DNA of 32,646 nt from an uncultured delta proteobacterium (GTDB lineage: Bacteria > Desulfobacterota > Desulfobulbia > Desulfobulbales > Desulfocapsaceae), in contig CAIQWD010000060.1 of the NCBI GenBank assembly GCA_903875445.1, forward strand, positions 1 to 32,646, in the 5' to 3' direction. Below are positions 8,244 to 16,536 of the stretch, in pieces. The notes under the pieces are model-generated. The model did no database searches and was not told where the DNA came from. It saw only the letters and a list, made by a program, of their open reading frames with translations. Made by a program: the position numbers and the translations under genes. Position 1 is the stretch's first letter, and every line of letters begins with the position of its first letter.

Positions 8244-8271
8244 TTTTGCAATTGGTGCAAATATTGCAAAA
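8244..8271. promoter_or_regulatory. Operator-like inverted repeat upstream of the efflux operon
   Basis: TTTTGCAAT (8244-8252) and ATTGCAAAA (8263-8271) are perfect 9-base arms around a 10-base spacer that itself contains GTGCAAAT. The size and place, upstream of an efflux operon, fit a dimeric repressor site. No local regulator gene of the TetR or MarR type is present. Confidence 0.4.
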
Positions 8272-8276
8272 CCAGG

Positions 8277-8299
8277 AATTGTGAGCAATAGCACAAATT
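8277..8299. promoter_or_regulatory. Second operator-like inverted repeat
   Basis: AATTGTG (8277-8283) and CACAAATT (8292-8299) form an imperfect inverted repeat with TTGTG/CACAA as exact arms, six bases after the first repeat. It overlaps by two bases the weak -35 candidate at 8298, as a repressor site would. Confidence 0.35.
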
Positions 8300-8325
8300 G
8301 GTTGCTGTCTAACCTGCCATATTAG
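8298..8325 (+). promoter_or_regulatory. Weak sigma-70-type promoter candidate for the efflux operon
   Basis: TTGGTT (8298-8303), a 16-base spacer and TATTAG (8320-8325). Both boxes are poor matches to TTGACA and TATAAT. If used, transcription would start about 8332, which favours a protein start downstream of ATG 8340. Confidence 0.25.
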
Positions 8326-8429
8326 AAATTCCGATACAAATGTCCAGACAACTAAATGATAAAACCGGCGGCCAAGTGTGTACCGCTGACGCCAAGGGGA
8401 ATTTGCTAAGGGCAAGTGATGTGCAATGC

Positions 8430-9911
8430 ATGCCCGCGTTCGAACGAGGAGCCCGGCAACAGGAAATGGCAACGCTCAGTTTGTTGTTCGTCCTGGGTTT
8501 CCTGATGCTCACGCAAATCGGTTGCGGCAGAGTGATGCCACAACCTTCTACGTCCGTCGCCATTGATGTGCCGGCTGCATGGTCGCTCGCAGGTAGCGGC
8601 AAGGAGACCGGCACCTCTTCGCTTGCCGAGTGGTGGTTGCACTTCAACGATCCACTGCTCGGCGATCTCGTGACTGAGGCTCTCAAGGCCAATACCGGCA
8701 TAAAGAGTGCCCAGGCCGCTCTTCGGCAGGCCCGGGCGCTGCGTGACGTCTCGGCTGCCGGGCTTTTGCCGGCCCTCGACGGTTCGGCGTCGGCAGGGCG
8801 CAGCAAGTCAGGGAACAACAGCGCCGTCAATACCTTCACGGCCGGCCTGGATGCAAGCTGGGAGCTTGATATCTTCGGCGCCAACCGCAGCGCTCTCGAC
8901 ACCAGCGAGGCCACGGTCCGGGCCAGTGCTGCAAGTCTCGGTGATGTGCAGGTGTCGATTGCCGCCGAGGTGGCTCTTAACTACATCACCTTGCGCGATG
9001 CCCAGGCACGGCTGGCGATTGCTGCCGACAACCTGACCAGCCAGCTGGAGACGCTGCAGATCACCCAGTGGCGGCTGCAGGCAGGGCTGGTTACTTCCAT
9101 CGAAGCCGAGCAGGCTCGTACTGCGGTCGAACAGACCCGCGCCCTCCTGCCGGCCTTGCAAACGAGCATTGAACAGACCTGCCACGCCCTGGCGGTGCTG
9201 ACTGGTCAAACCCCGTCGGCCTTATCGACGATACTGGCTGTAGCGAGGCCGGTGCCGCAGGCGGCAGGCGACCTGGCGTTCAGTTTTCCCGCCGAGACAC
9301 TGCGCCGTCGGCCCGACGTGCGTGCCGCTGAACATCAGGTGACGGCGGCAGTCGGCCGTGTGCAGGAGGCTGATGCAAAACGACTGCCAAACTTCAAGCT
9401 GAGCGGCTCGCTCGGCTTGAACGCCTTGACCCTGAGCAGCTTAACCAACGGCGCGTCGGTCGTCAGTGCGATATTGGCCGGCGTCTCAATGCCGGTTTTT
9501 GACGGCGGGGCCGGACGCGCTCAGGTGCGAGCCCAACAAGCGGCGCTGGATCAAGCTTTCGCGGCCTACCAGGCCGCCGTGCTGACTGCCTTAAAGGACG
9601 TGGAAGATGCCTTGGTTGCGCTGCGTGGCGACCGCGAGCGTCTGCTGCGCCTGCAAGACGCCGCCGAGGCAGCGGCTAACGCTGCCCTCCTGGCCCGCCA
9701 GCGCTACAGCAGCGGTCTGGTGGATTTTCAGGTCGTGCTCGAAACCCAGCGAACTCAACTGACGACACAGGCCAGTGTGGCCAGTGCCCGAGCCGACGTC
9801 AGCTCCGACCATGTGCGCCTCTACAAGGCGCTGGGCGGTGGTTGGCTTCCCGACAATAGTGATGCGTCACCGAACCCAACAGAAAATATTTTCAGGAGTC
9901 CCCATTCATGA
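8430..9911 (+). CDS. NodT/TolC-family outer-membrane efflux lipoprotein
   Basis: This is the outer-membrane channel component of a tripartite efflux system. The open frame allows starts at 8340, 8430 or 8466. I prefer ATG 8430 because it gives arginines (FERGARQQ) before the hydrophobic core ending LTQIGCG, a lipoprotein-like signal whose -3 residue (Q) is unusual. None has a strong ribosome site. The mature part has the family layout: EWWLHFNDPLL near the N-terminus, two homologous coiled repeats (ASWELDIFGANRSALD; SMPVFDGGAGRAQVR), LRRRPDVRAAEHQ between them, and YSSGLVDFQVVLETQR near the C-terminus. These are hallmarks of the NodT branch. The stop overlaps the next start (ATGA 9908-9911), so channel and adaptor are coupled. 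Confidence 0.9.
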   Translation: MPAFERGARQQEMATLSLLFVLGFLMLTQIGCGRVMPQPSTSVAIDVPAAWSLAGSGKETGTSSLAEWWLHFNDPLLGDLVTEALKANTGIKSAQAALRQARALRDVSAAGLLPALDGSASAGRSKSGNNSAVNTFTAGLDASWELDIFGANRSALDTSEATVRASAASLGDVQVSIAAEVALNYITLRDAQARLAIAADNLTSQLETLQITQWRLQAGLVTSIEAEQARTAVEQTRALLPALQTSIEQTCHALAVLTGQTPSALSTILAVARPVPQAAGDLAFSFPAETLRRRPDVRAAEHQVTAAVGRVQEADAKRLPNFKLSGSLGLNALTLSSLTNGASVVSAILAGVSMPVFDGGAGRAQVRAQQAALDQAFAAYQAAVLTALKDVEDALVALRGDRERLLRLQDAAEAAANAALLARQRYSSGLVDFQVVLETQRTQLTTQASVASARADVSSDHVRLYKALGGGWLPDNSDASPNPTENIFRSPHS

Positions 9912-11242
9912 ACTCACCAAGTACTACCACTATCATCACGCCAACTCCTGAGGTTGCTCCCGAAGCCGATATTGCCACCTTGCTTGATGAACCTGCACCG
10001 CGCACCTGGTACCGTCGGCCCGTACTTTGGAGCGTCGTCGTCCTGGCCCTGTTGACGGCTGTCGGTCTCTGGTACTGGCAGGCACGTCGAACCGCCAACG
10101 CGGCGCCGAGCTACAGCACACAAACTGTAGCGCACGGTAACCTGACCCTCACCGTCACCGCCAACGGCACGCTGCAACCGACCCGTTCGATCAATATCGG
10201 CAGTGAACTTTCGGGCACGGTGTTGAAGGTCAATGTCGATGTCAACGATCGCCTCGAAAAAGGTCAGGTCTTGGTCGAACTCGATCCTTCAAAACTGCGC
10301 GACCAGATCCTTCGTTCCCGTGCTTCCGTGGCTGTCGCCAAAGCCTTGGTCGAACAAACCGCCGCGACGGTGGGTGAAACCAAGGCCAATCTGGCGCGGC
10401 TCGAAGAAGTAGCGCGCCTATCGGGTGGCAAGGTGCCGTCGAAAACCGAACTCGATGTCGGCCGCGCCACCTTAAAGCGGGCAATAGCAAGCGAAGCCAG
10501 TGCCCGCGCCGGCGTAAGCGACGCCGAGGCCGCACTGTCCACCGATGAGATAAATTTGTCGAAGGCGTCGATCCGGGCGCCGTCGAGCGGGGTGGTTCTG
10601 ACTCGCAGCGTCGAACCCGGCAACGCGGTTGCGGCGTCGCTGCAGGCGGTGACCCTGTTCACCGTGGCCGAAGATCTTACCCAGCTGCGCCTGCAGGTCT
10701 ATGTCGACGAGGCCGATGTGGGCTCGGTTCAGGTGGATCAGCATGCCAATTTCACCGTCAGTGCCTATCCAAGCCGCAAGTACCCGGCCCGGATTACCCG
10801 GGTGGCGTACGGCTCGACCATTACCGATAACGTCGTTACCTACCTGACCTACCTCGATGTGGATAACACCGATCTCAGTCTGCGGCCCGGCATGACCGCT
10901 ACTGCGACCATCACTGCAAACCAGCGCGATGATGTACTCTTGGTGCCCAACACCGCCCTGCGCTTTACGCCGACCGCCGCGGATGCGGCCAAGCCGACCG
11001 CTAAAAGCGGTATTATCTCCAGTTTGACGCCACGCATGCCTCGAAGCGTCACCCGCAAATCAGCCTCCGACGGGGCGAGTACGGCAGCGGCACGACAGGT
11101 CTGGGTTTTGCGCGATGGTACGGCGGTGGCGGTGGCGGTGACGCCGGGTATCAGCGACGGTCGCATGACCGAGATTACCGATGGCGAGCTGGAAGTCGGT
11201 ATGCAGGTGATTACCGACCAGAAAGCGGTGGCATCGAAATGA
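9908..11242 (+). CDS. MacA-like membrane fusion protein (efflux adaptor)
   Basis: This is the periplasmic adaptor linking the inner-membrane ABC unit to the outer-membrane channel. It has 444 residues. Residues 1-38 are hydrophilic, one membrane segment spans about 39-58, then the lipoyl/barrel-sandwich half motif SGTVLKVNVDVNDRLEKGQ appears, followed by an alpha-hairpin of Ala- and Glu-rich helices, the second half motif (IRAPSSGVVLTRSVEPGNAV), a beta-barrel (LRLQVYVDEADVG) and a C-terminal domain. The region rich in A, T, K and S near residues 355-395 is an irregular insertion in the C-terminal part. CAGGAGT lies about ten bases before ATG 9908, inside the upstream gene. Start and stop both overlap neighbours by ATGA, so the operon order channel-adaptor-ATPase is tight. 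Confidence 0.92.
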   Translation: MNSPSTTTIITPTPEVAPEADIATLLDEPAPRTWYRRPVLWSVVVLALLTAVGLWYWQARRTANAAPSYSTQTVAHGNLTLTVTANGTLQPTRSINIGSELSGTVLKVNVDVNDRLEKGQVLVELDPSKLRDQILRSRASVAVAKALVEQTAATVGETKANLARLEEVARLSGGKVPSKTELDVGRATLKRAIASEASARAGVSDAEAALSTDEINLSKASIRAPSSGVVLTRSVEPGNAVAASLQAVTLFTVAEDLTQLRLQVYVDEADVGSVQVDQHANFTVSAYPSRKYPARITRVAYGSTITDNVVTYLTYLDVDNTDLSLRPGMTATATITANQRDDVLLVPNTALRFTPTAADAAKPTAKSGIISSLTPRMPRSVTRKSASDGASTAAARQVWVLRDGTAVAVAVTPGISDGRMTEITDGELEVGMQVITDQKAVASK

Positions 11243-11988
11243 GCGGGGTGCTGATTCGCCTACGTGGCGTAACCAAGGTGTATGGCGCCGGCCAGGCCGA
11301 GCTGCTGGCATTGAAGGGAATTGACCTCGACATCAAGGCCGGTGAGTTCGTGGCGATCATGGGCCCCAGCGGCTCGGGAAAGTCTACCGCGATGAACATC
11401 CTCGGCTGTCTGGACACACCGAGTGCCGGGCAGTATCTGTTCCAAGGAGCTCATGTCGAAGCGCTGTCGCGTGATCAGCGTGCACGGCTGCGCCGCCGCT
11501 ATCTGGGCTTTGTCTTCCAGGGCTTCAACCTGTTGGCTCGTACCTCGGCACAGGAGAACGTTGAACTGCCGCTGCTCTATCGCGGTGAAAGTGCGGCCAC
11601 GCGGCGTTCCGCTTCGGCCAGAGCGCTACAGTCGGTGGGTTTGGGCGGCTGGGAACATCACACCCCGGCGGAACTGTCCGGCGGACAGCAGCAGCGGGTG
11701 GCGATTGCCCGGGCCATTGTCACGGAACCGGCGGTGCTCTTGGCCGACGAACCCACCGGTAACCTCGATAGCCAGCGCAGTCAGGAGATCATGGAACTGC
11801 TGCGCGGCCTGAACACGGATCACGGTATTACCGTGCTGATGGTCACCCACGAACCCGATATGGCGGCCTATGCCCACCGTATGGTGCGCTTCGTCGATGG
11901 TCGCATAGACGACGATGCTCCGAACCCGCACCAAACCGTGCCGTCGGCATCGCTTGCGGCTATGCCGGTTTCGGCAGGGAGGCTCTGA
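11239..11988 (+). CDS. MacB-type ABC transporter ATPase subunit
   Basis: This is an ATPase of the LolD/MacB/FtsE class, 249 residues, which would power mechanotransmission across the envelope by the MacB-like permease. Walker A is GPSGSGKST (42-50), the signature is [14 protein letters not shown], Walker B is [13 protein letters not shown] and the H-loop is [14 protein letters not shown]. The first 35 residues ([13 protein letters not shown]) are typical. In MacB itself the ATPase and permease are one polypeptide; here they are separate genes meeting at TGATG (11986-11990), with one base shared. The C-terminal 25 residues ([20 protein letters not shown]) extend past the family core and look unstructured. 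Confidence 0.93.
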   Translation: MSGVLIRLRGVTKVYGAGQAELLALKGIDLDIKAGEFVAIMGPSGSGKSTAMNILGCLDTPSAGQYLFQGAHVEALSRDQRARLRRRYLGFVFQGFNLLARTSAQENVELPLLYRGESAATRRSASARALQSVGLGGWEHHTPAELSGGQQQRVAIARAIVTEPAVLLADEPTGNLDSQRSQEIMELLRGLNTDHGITVLMVTHEPDMAAYAHRMVRFVDGRIDDDAPNPHQTVPSASLAAMPVSAGRL

Positions 11989-13211
11989 TGCTGCTTAATA
12001 CATTGCTCCTCGCACTGCGCTCGATTCGCCGCAACCTGTTGCGCTCGTTTCTTACTATCTTGGGTATTGTTATCGGTGTCAGCGCGGTTATCACCATGGT
12101 TACGCTGGGTAACGGCGCCACCCAGGCAGTGCAGATGCAGATCTCAAGCCTCGGTACCAACCTGCTGATGGTGCGTCCGGGCCAGCGTCAGGGACCCGGC
12201 GGCAGTGGTGGTGGAGCAGGTATACCCTCCTTCAAGGAGGCCGATGCCGATGCCATCCTGGCACAGATCGGTGGTGTCGCAGCCGTCGCGCCGGAAGGCC
12301 GCGCCAGCATCACCGTGGTCGCCAATGGCCGTAACTGGGCCACCAGCGTCACCGGCAGCAGCAATGCCTGGTTCGAAACCGGCAACTGGAAGCTGGCCGC
12401 CGGGCGCAAATTTGAGGACGACGAACAGCGTGCCGGTGCTGCGGTCTGTATTGTCGGTGAGACGGTGCGGCGCGAAATCTACGGTGGGGAAGTGGGGCTG
12501 GGCGGACTGGGCGAGCAGCTGCGCATCAAGCAGTTCTCCTGCGAGGTGATCGGTGTGCTTGCCTCCAAGGGCCAGGCCGCGATGGGCAACGACCAGGACG
12601 ACTCGGTACTGGTGCCGCTGCATACCCTGCAGCGTCGTGTCACCGGCAATCAGAAGGTGGCAACACTGCTGGTGTCGATGAAGGACGGCAGCGACAGCAC
12701 CAGCCTCAAGGCCAGCCTGCGGCAGTTGTTGCGCGAGCGCCGCAAACTGGCCGAAGGCGACGATGATAACTTCAACATTCTCGACACCCAACAGTTGGCC
12801 GAGACCCTTTCCGGGACCACCAAGGTGATGACCACGCTGCTTGGTGCCGTGGCCGCGGTAAGTCTCTTGGTGGGCGGCATCGGCATCATGAATATCATGC
12901 TGGTCAGCGTAACCGAACGTACCCGTGAGATCGGTCTGCGCCTGGCCATAGGCGCCCTGGAGCGTGAGGTGCTGTTGCAGTTCCTGATCGAGGCGGTGGC
13001 TTTAGCGGCGTTGGGCGGCATGATAGGCATCATCATTGCCACCGGTGCCTCCATCGTCCTTGCCGGTGTGATGGGCGTGCCATTTCTCTTTGATCCGATA
13101 ATCAACCTGCTGTCCTTCGTATTTTCAGCCGGGATCGGGGTGGTGTTCGGGTTCTTCCCGGCGCGACGCGCCGCCCGCATGGATCCGATTGAGGCACTGC
13201 GGCACGAATGA
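11988..13211 (+). CDS. MacB-type ABC transporter permease subunit
   Basis: This inner-membrane permease has 407 residues and the FtsX/MacB fold. One membrane segment lies near the N-terminus (about 20-42, FLTILGIVIGVSAVITMVTLG). A large periplasmic domain (about 45-275) follows, then three membrane segments containing GGIGIMNIMLVSVTERTREIGLRLAIGA, and the protein ends ARMDPIEALRHE, a hallmark of the family. A Gly-rich stretch (QGPGGSGGGAG, about 68-78) sits early in the periplasmic domain. The start overlaps the ATPase stop by one base. With the preceding three genes it makes a complete tripartite exporter for macrolide-like, peptide or siderophore-type cargo; which one cannot be read from sequence. 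Confidence 0.93.
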   Translation: MLLNTLLLALRSIRRNLLRSFLTILGIVIGVSAVITMVTLGNGATQAVQMQISSLGTNLLMVRPGQRQGPGGSGGGAGIPSFKEADADAILAQIGGVAAVAPEGRASITVVANGRNWATSVTGSSNAWFETGNWKLAAGRKFEDDEQRAGAAVCIVGETVRREIYGGEVGLGGLGEQLRIKQFSCEVIGVLASKGQAAMGNDQDDSVLVPLHTLQRRVTGNQKVATLLVSMKDGSDSTSLKASLRQLLRERRKLAEGDDDNFNILDTQQLAETLSGTTKVMTTLLGAVAAVSLLVGGIGIMNIMLVSVTERTREIGLRLAIGALEREVLLQFLIEAVALAALGGMIGIIIATGASIVLAGVMGVPFLFDPIINLLSFVFSAGIGVVFGFFPARRAARMDPIEALRHE

Positions 13212-13268
13212 GAGGATCGCAGGCGATGGAGCAGGGTGGAAAATCACCAAGTTATCGAAGAGGTGTGA

Positions 13269-15902
13269 ATGGAAAAATCAAATAATATAGAAAAGCTGTC
13301 TCCAGCCCCTGACAAACTCCCCGTCGGCAACGAGGCGAAAAATTCCTTGCAACTCCTGGAAAAGGCGCGTGCGGATACCGATACTATCCTCAAGGATCTG
13401 GGCTCAAACCTGGATGGCCTGAGCAGACTGGAAGCCGATTCCCGCTTAAAGCAATTTGGAACCAATGAGGTTGCCCGAGAGAAACATCAATCGGCGATCA
13501 TGCGACTTTTGGGGAATATCAAGAATCCGCTGGTCCTTCTGCTCCTCGGGCTGGGTGTCTTGTCATTTCTAACCGGAGACCTTCGGTCAACGGCGGTCAT
13601 TTTTACCATGATCGTTCTCGGCGTCGTTTTGCGTTTCTTTCAAGAAATGCGTGCAGATACTGCGGCTGAAAAACTTCAGGCTATGGTCAGTAATACAGCC
13701 ACTTTGGTTCGCGACGGCAAGGACCAAGAGGTGTCATTGAAGATTCTGGTACCCGGCGACATCATCCGGTTGTCCGCCGGCGATATGGTGCCGGCGGATG
13801 CCCGGATACTTGTCGCCAAAGATTTGTTTGTCAATCAGGCGGCGCTTACCGGTGAGGCCCTGCCGGTTGAAAAAAACGCCGCCGTGGCGCCGGCCGAAAT
13901 CGAAAATCCACTGGATCTTCCCAATATTTGCTTTCTCGGTTCGAGTGTGGAGAGTGGTTCGGCAACGGCGGTGGTACTCCACACCGGGGCAGAGACCTAC
14001 TTTGGATCCCTGGCCGTTCGTATTGTTGCGCCGCGCCGGCTTACCAGTTTTGACAAGGGAATTAATAAGTTTACCTGGCTGATGATTCGCTTCATCGCCG
14101 TGATGGTTCCTGCCGTGTTTCTTCTTAACGGCCTCAGTAAACACGACTGGCTGGAGGCATTTTTGTTCGCCATGGCCGTGGCCGTCGGCATGACTCCCGA
14201 GATGCTCCCGATGATCGTTACCGTCAATCTCTCCAAAGGTGCCCTGGTCATGGCCCGCAAGAAGGTGATTGTCAAGCGATTGAACGCTATCCAAAACTTT
14301 GGAGCGATGGATGTCTTATGCACCGATAAGACCGGCACCCTCACCCAGGGCAAGATTGTCCTTGAAAAACATCTGGATGTGTACGGTGACCCGAGCGACA
14401 AGGTGTTGCATTTCGGCTACCTCAACAGCTTCCACCATACCGGGCTGAAAAACCTGCTGGACAAGGCGATCCTTGACCACGAAGAATTGAAAGAACACCT
14501 GCAAGCGGACGAGAAATATCATAAGATCGACGAGATCCCCTTTGATTTTGTGCGCCGCCGTTTGTCGGTGGTGGTGGAGGATGGCGAGGGGATGAACACA
14601 CTTATCTGCAAGGGTGCGGTGGAGGAAGTATTGGACCTGTGCACCCGGGTGGAGGCCAAGGGTGAGGTCATCGAGGTTCTCCCCGAGCACGATGCCAAAC
14701 GCCGTAAACTGGCGGATGATCTGAACGGCCAGGGCTTTCGGGTAGTCGCCCTGGCCTACAAGCAGATGCCGGGTGCGACCGATGCGCCGGTCTATTCGGT
14801 GGGGGATGAGACTGACCTGATTCTCCTCGGTTTTCTGGCCTTTCTCGACCCGCCCAAGGATACCGCAACCGAGGCCTTGAAACGGCTGCACAGCCTGAAC
14901 GTTGACGTCAAGGTTTTGACCGGCGATAATGAGATCGTCACCGCCTACATCTGCAAAAAGGTGGGCATGCCGGTGGAACATCTCCTGCTCGGCTCGCAGA
15001 TCGAGACGATGAGCGAGGCGGAACTGGCCGAGGCCGCCGGCGTCACCAGCGTTTTTGCCCGCCTGGTTCCGGCCCACAAGGAACGCATCATCCGAGCCCT
15101 CCAGAGTAAAGGCCACGTACTCGGCTTTTTGGGCGACGGCATCAACGATGCCCCGGCCTTAAAGGCGGCCGATGTGGGCATCTCAGTGGACGGTGCGGTG
15201 GACATCGCTAAGGAATCGTCGGACATCATCCTTTTGGAAAACAGCCTGCTGGTGCTGGAGCAGGGCGTGTTGGAGGGTCGGCGGGTGTTCGGCAACATCA
15301 TCAAATACATTAAGATGGCCGCCAGCTCGAATTTCGGCAACATGTTCAGTGTTGTCGGTGCCAGCGTCTTTCTCCCTTTTCTGCCCATGCTGCCGATTCA
15401 GGTGCTGACCAATAATCTGCTGTACGATTTCTCCCAGACCGCTATTCCCACCGACGAAGTGGATGCGGAGTGGCTGGCCAAACCTCGCCAGTGGGATATC
15501 GGCAAGATCCTCCGATTCATTCTGTTCATCGGGCCGATAAGCTCGATATTCGATTACGCGACTTTCTTCGTCATGCTGCAGGTTTTCGATTGGTGGCAAA
15601 GTCCGGCCCTGTTCCACACCGGTTGGTTTGTCGAGTCACTTTTTACCCAAACCTTGATCATCCATGTTATTCGCACCAACAAGATCCCGTTTCTCGACAG
15701 CCGGGCGAGTTGGCCGTTGATTCTTTCCTCTCTTGCAATAGCCGCCATAGGCGTCTGGTTGACCGTTTCGCCGCTGGCCACCGCCCTCGGCTTCGTCCCG
15801 TTGCCTTCGCGGTACTGGCTTTTTCTGGCAATCACTATGCTGGGTTATGCGCTTCTGACGCAGATAGTGAAGACCTGGTTCGTTCGCAGGTTCGGAGAAT
15901 GA
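13269..15902 (+). CDS. mgtA: Magnesium-transporting P-type ATPase, MgtA/MgtB class
   Basis: This is a P3B-type ATPase of 877 residues that would import Mg2+ across the inner membrane. It shows LTGEALP (193-199) in the actuator, MTPEMLPMIVTVNLSKGA in membrane helix 4, the phosphorylation site DKTGTLTQG with Asp353, then SFHHTGLKNLLDKAIL in the nucleotide domain, DPPKDTA, LTGDN and GDGINDAPAL in the phosphorylation domain, and the C-terminal membrane helices. The NSFHHTGLKNLLD segment and the MTPEMLP motif are typical of MgtA/MgtB and set it apart from calcium pumps. GAGGTG precedes ATG 13269. It starts 57 bases after the permease gene with no terminator visible, so cotranscription with the efflux genes is possible. 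No mgtL-like leader or riboswitch is visible in the gap. The stop is followed at once by palindrome copy 2. Confidence 0.93.
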   Translation: MEKSNNIEKLSPAPDKLPVGNEAKNSLQLLEKARADTDTILKDLGSNLDGLSRLEADSRLKQFGTNEVAREKHQSAIMRLLGNIKNPLVLLLLGLGVLSFLTGDLRSTAVIFTMIVLGVVLRFFQEMRADTAAEKLQAMVSNTATLVRDGKDQEVSLKILVPGDIIRLSAGDMVPADARILVAKDLFVNQAALTGEALPVEKNAAVAPAEIENPLDLPNICFLGSSVESGSATAVVLHTGAETYFGSLAVRIVAPRRLTSFDKGINKFTWLMIRFIAVMVPAVFLLNGLSKHDWLEAFLFAMAVAVGMTPEMLPMIVTVNLSKGALVMARKKVIVKRLNAIQNFGAMDVLCTDKTGTLTQGKIVLEKHLDVYGDPSDKVLHFGYLNSFHHTGLKNLLDKAILDHEELKEHLQADEKYHKIDEIPFDFVRRRLSVVVEDGEGMNTLICKGAVEEVLDLCTRVEAKGEVIEVLPEHDAKRRKLADDLNGQGFRVVALAYKQMPGATDAPVYSVGDETDLILLGFLAFLDPPKDTATEALKRLHSLNVDVKVLTGDNEIVTAYICKKVGMPVEHLLLGSQIETMSEAELAEAAGVTSVFARLVPAHKERIIRALQSKGHVLGFLGDGINDAPALKAADVGISVDGAVDIAKESSDIILLENSLLVLEQGVLEGRRVFGNIIKYIKMAASSNFGNMFSVVGASVFLPFLPMLPIQVLTNNLLYDFSQTAIPTDEVDAEWLAKPRQWDIGKILRFILFIGPISSIFDYATFFVMLQVFDWWQSPALFHTGWFVESLFTQTLIIHVIRTNKIPFLDSRASWPLILSSLAIAAIGVWLTVSPLATALGFVPLPSRYWLFLAITMLGYALLTQIVKTWFVRRFGE

Positions 15903-15904
15903 AC

Positions 15905-15957
15905 CATGAAAGGCCGGTCATATACGACCACAGGTTATATATAACCAGCCTTTCATG
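15905..15957. repeat. 25-base-arm palindrome, copy 2
   Basis: Arms 15905-15929 and 15933-15957 surround ACA. They begin CATGAAAGGC and match at 21 of 25 positions by eye; the mismatches are transitions. The inner 32 bases match copy 1 (8131-8165) at 28 positions. It starts three bases after the stop of the P-type ATPase gene. No T run follows. It may be a mobile palindromic element, a protein-binding site or an unusual terminator. Confidence 0.7.
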
Positions 15958-16048
15958 ATTGGTATTCACAGATAGGCCAGCCCCCAATTAAGCTACTTAT
16001 ACATACAATTCAGATCGATGGATCACATGAAAATGACGGTTGGGAACC

Positions 16049-16064
16049 TGGCACAAGAATTGAA
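16049..16064 (+). promoter_or_regulatory. Sigma-54-like promoter, second copy
   Basis: TGGCAC-AAGAA-TTGAA has a perfect -24 box and correct spacing, with GA for GC at -12. It and its flanks (16039-16087) closely match 1751-1800, which precede the intact BON gene. It would start transcription near 16075, 73 bases before GTG 16148. The remainder of 15958-16147 shows no gene. Confidence 0.55.
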
Positions 16065-16147
16065 TTATAAAATGTAACTCATGGAAAAATGACTAGGCCG
16101 GAGAGGTGAATTTACAAAGACGTCAATTACCAAAAAAGGAGACCACA

Positions 16148-16453
16148 GTGGCTCCCAAAACTTTCATTTTTATAGCATTAATTCTATCGGGAGTATCCGT
16201 TTTCAACATTCCGGCTGCTTCTCTGACACAATCTTCCGACAAAAGTGGAATGAACAGTGAAAACCAGGCTCGAAAGGATCCGACTGAAGGGCAAAAATTA
16301 TTAACAGATCAAGATTTTCGAGGAATCACAATATTTTTTCGAGGAGCCTTCATTAAATCCAAAGCACCTTTAATGTATGCCACCAATCTGAAGATAATTA
16401 CAGCCGAGGGAATGGTTGCATTGCAAGGTCCTGTCGTAAAGATTATGACCTAA
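16148..16453 (+). pseudogene. Truncated exported BON-domain protein
   Basis: GTG 16148 is the likely start: AAAGGAG ends eight bases upstream and the protein begins on a signal peptide (MAPKTFIFIALILSG, then FNIPAAS). The 101-residue product then runs through a hydrophilic spacer to NLKIITAEGMVALQGPV, the central strand of a BON domain as in exported BON proteins (usually KNVKIIT-x-DG-x-VTLRGPV). It stops eight residues later, where about 30 more residues are expected. Past the TAA the same frame reads on with further stops at LREIGKVVE and KIVTN, which faintly resemble the lost half. I therefore read it as a decayed gene, though a short functional product cannot be excluded. It stands behind the second sigma-54-like promoter. 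Confidence 0.6.
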
Positions 16454-16536
16454 TGAGCCGGAAACTGAACAATTTTGAGAGAAATCGGAAAAGTTGTTGA
16501 ATAAAAAATCGTAACCAACCAAAGGGTGATGCAATT

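Noticed and set aside
8277-8299. Resemblance to the lac operator
   Set aside because: Only TTGTGAGC and a CACAA arm agree; the spacing differs and no LacI-type gene is near. Kept only as a generic operator candidate.
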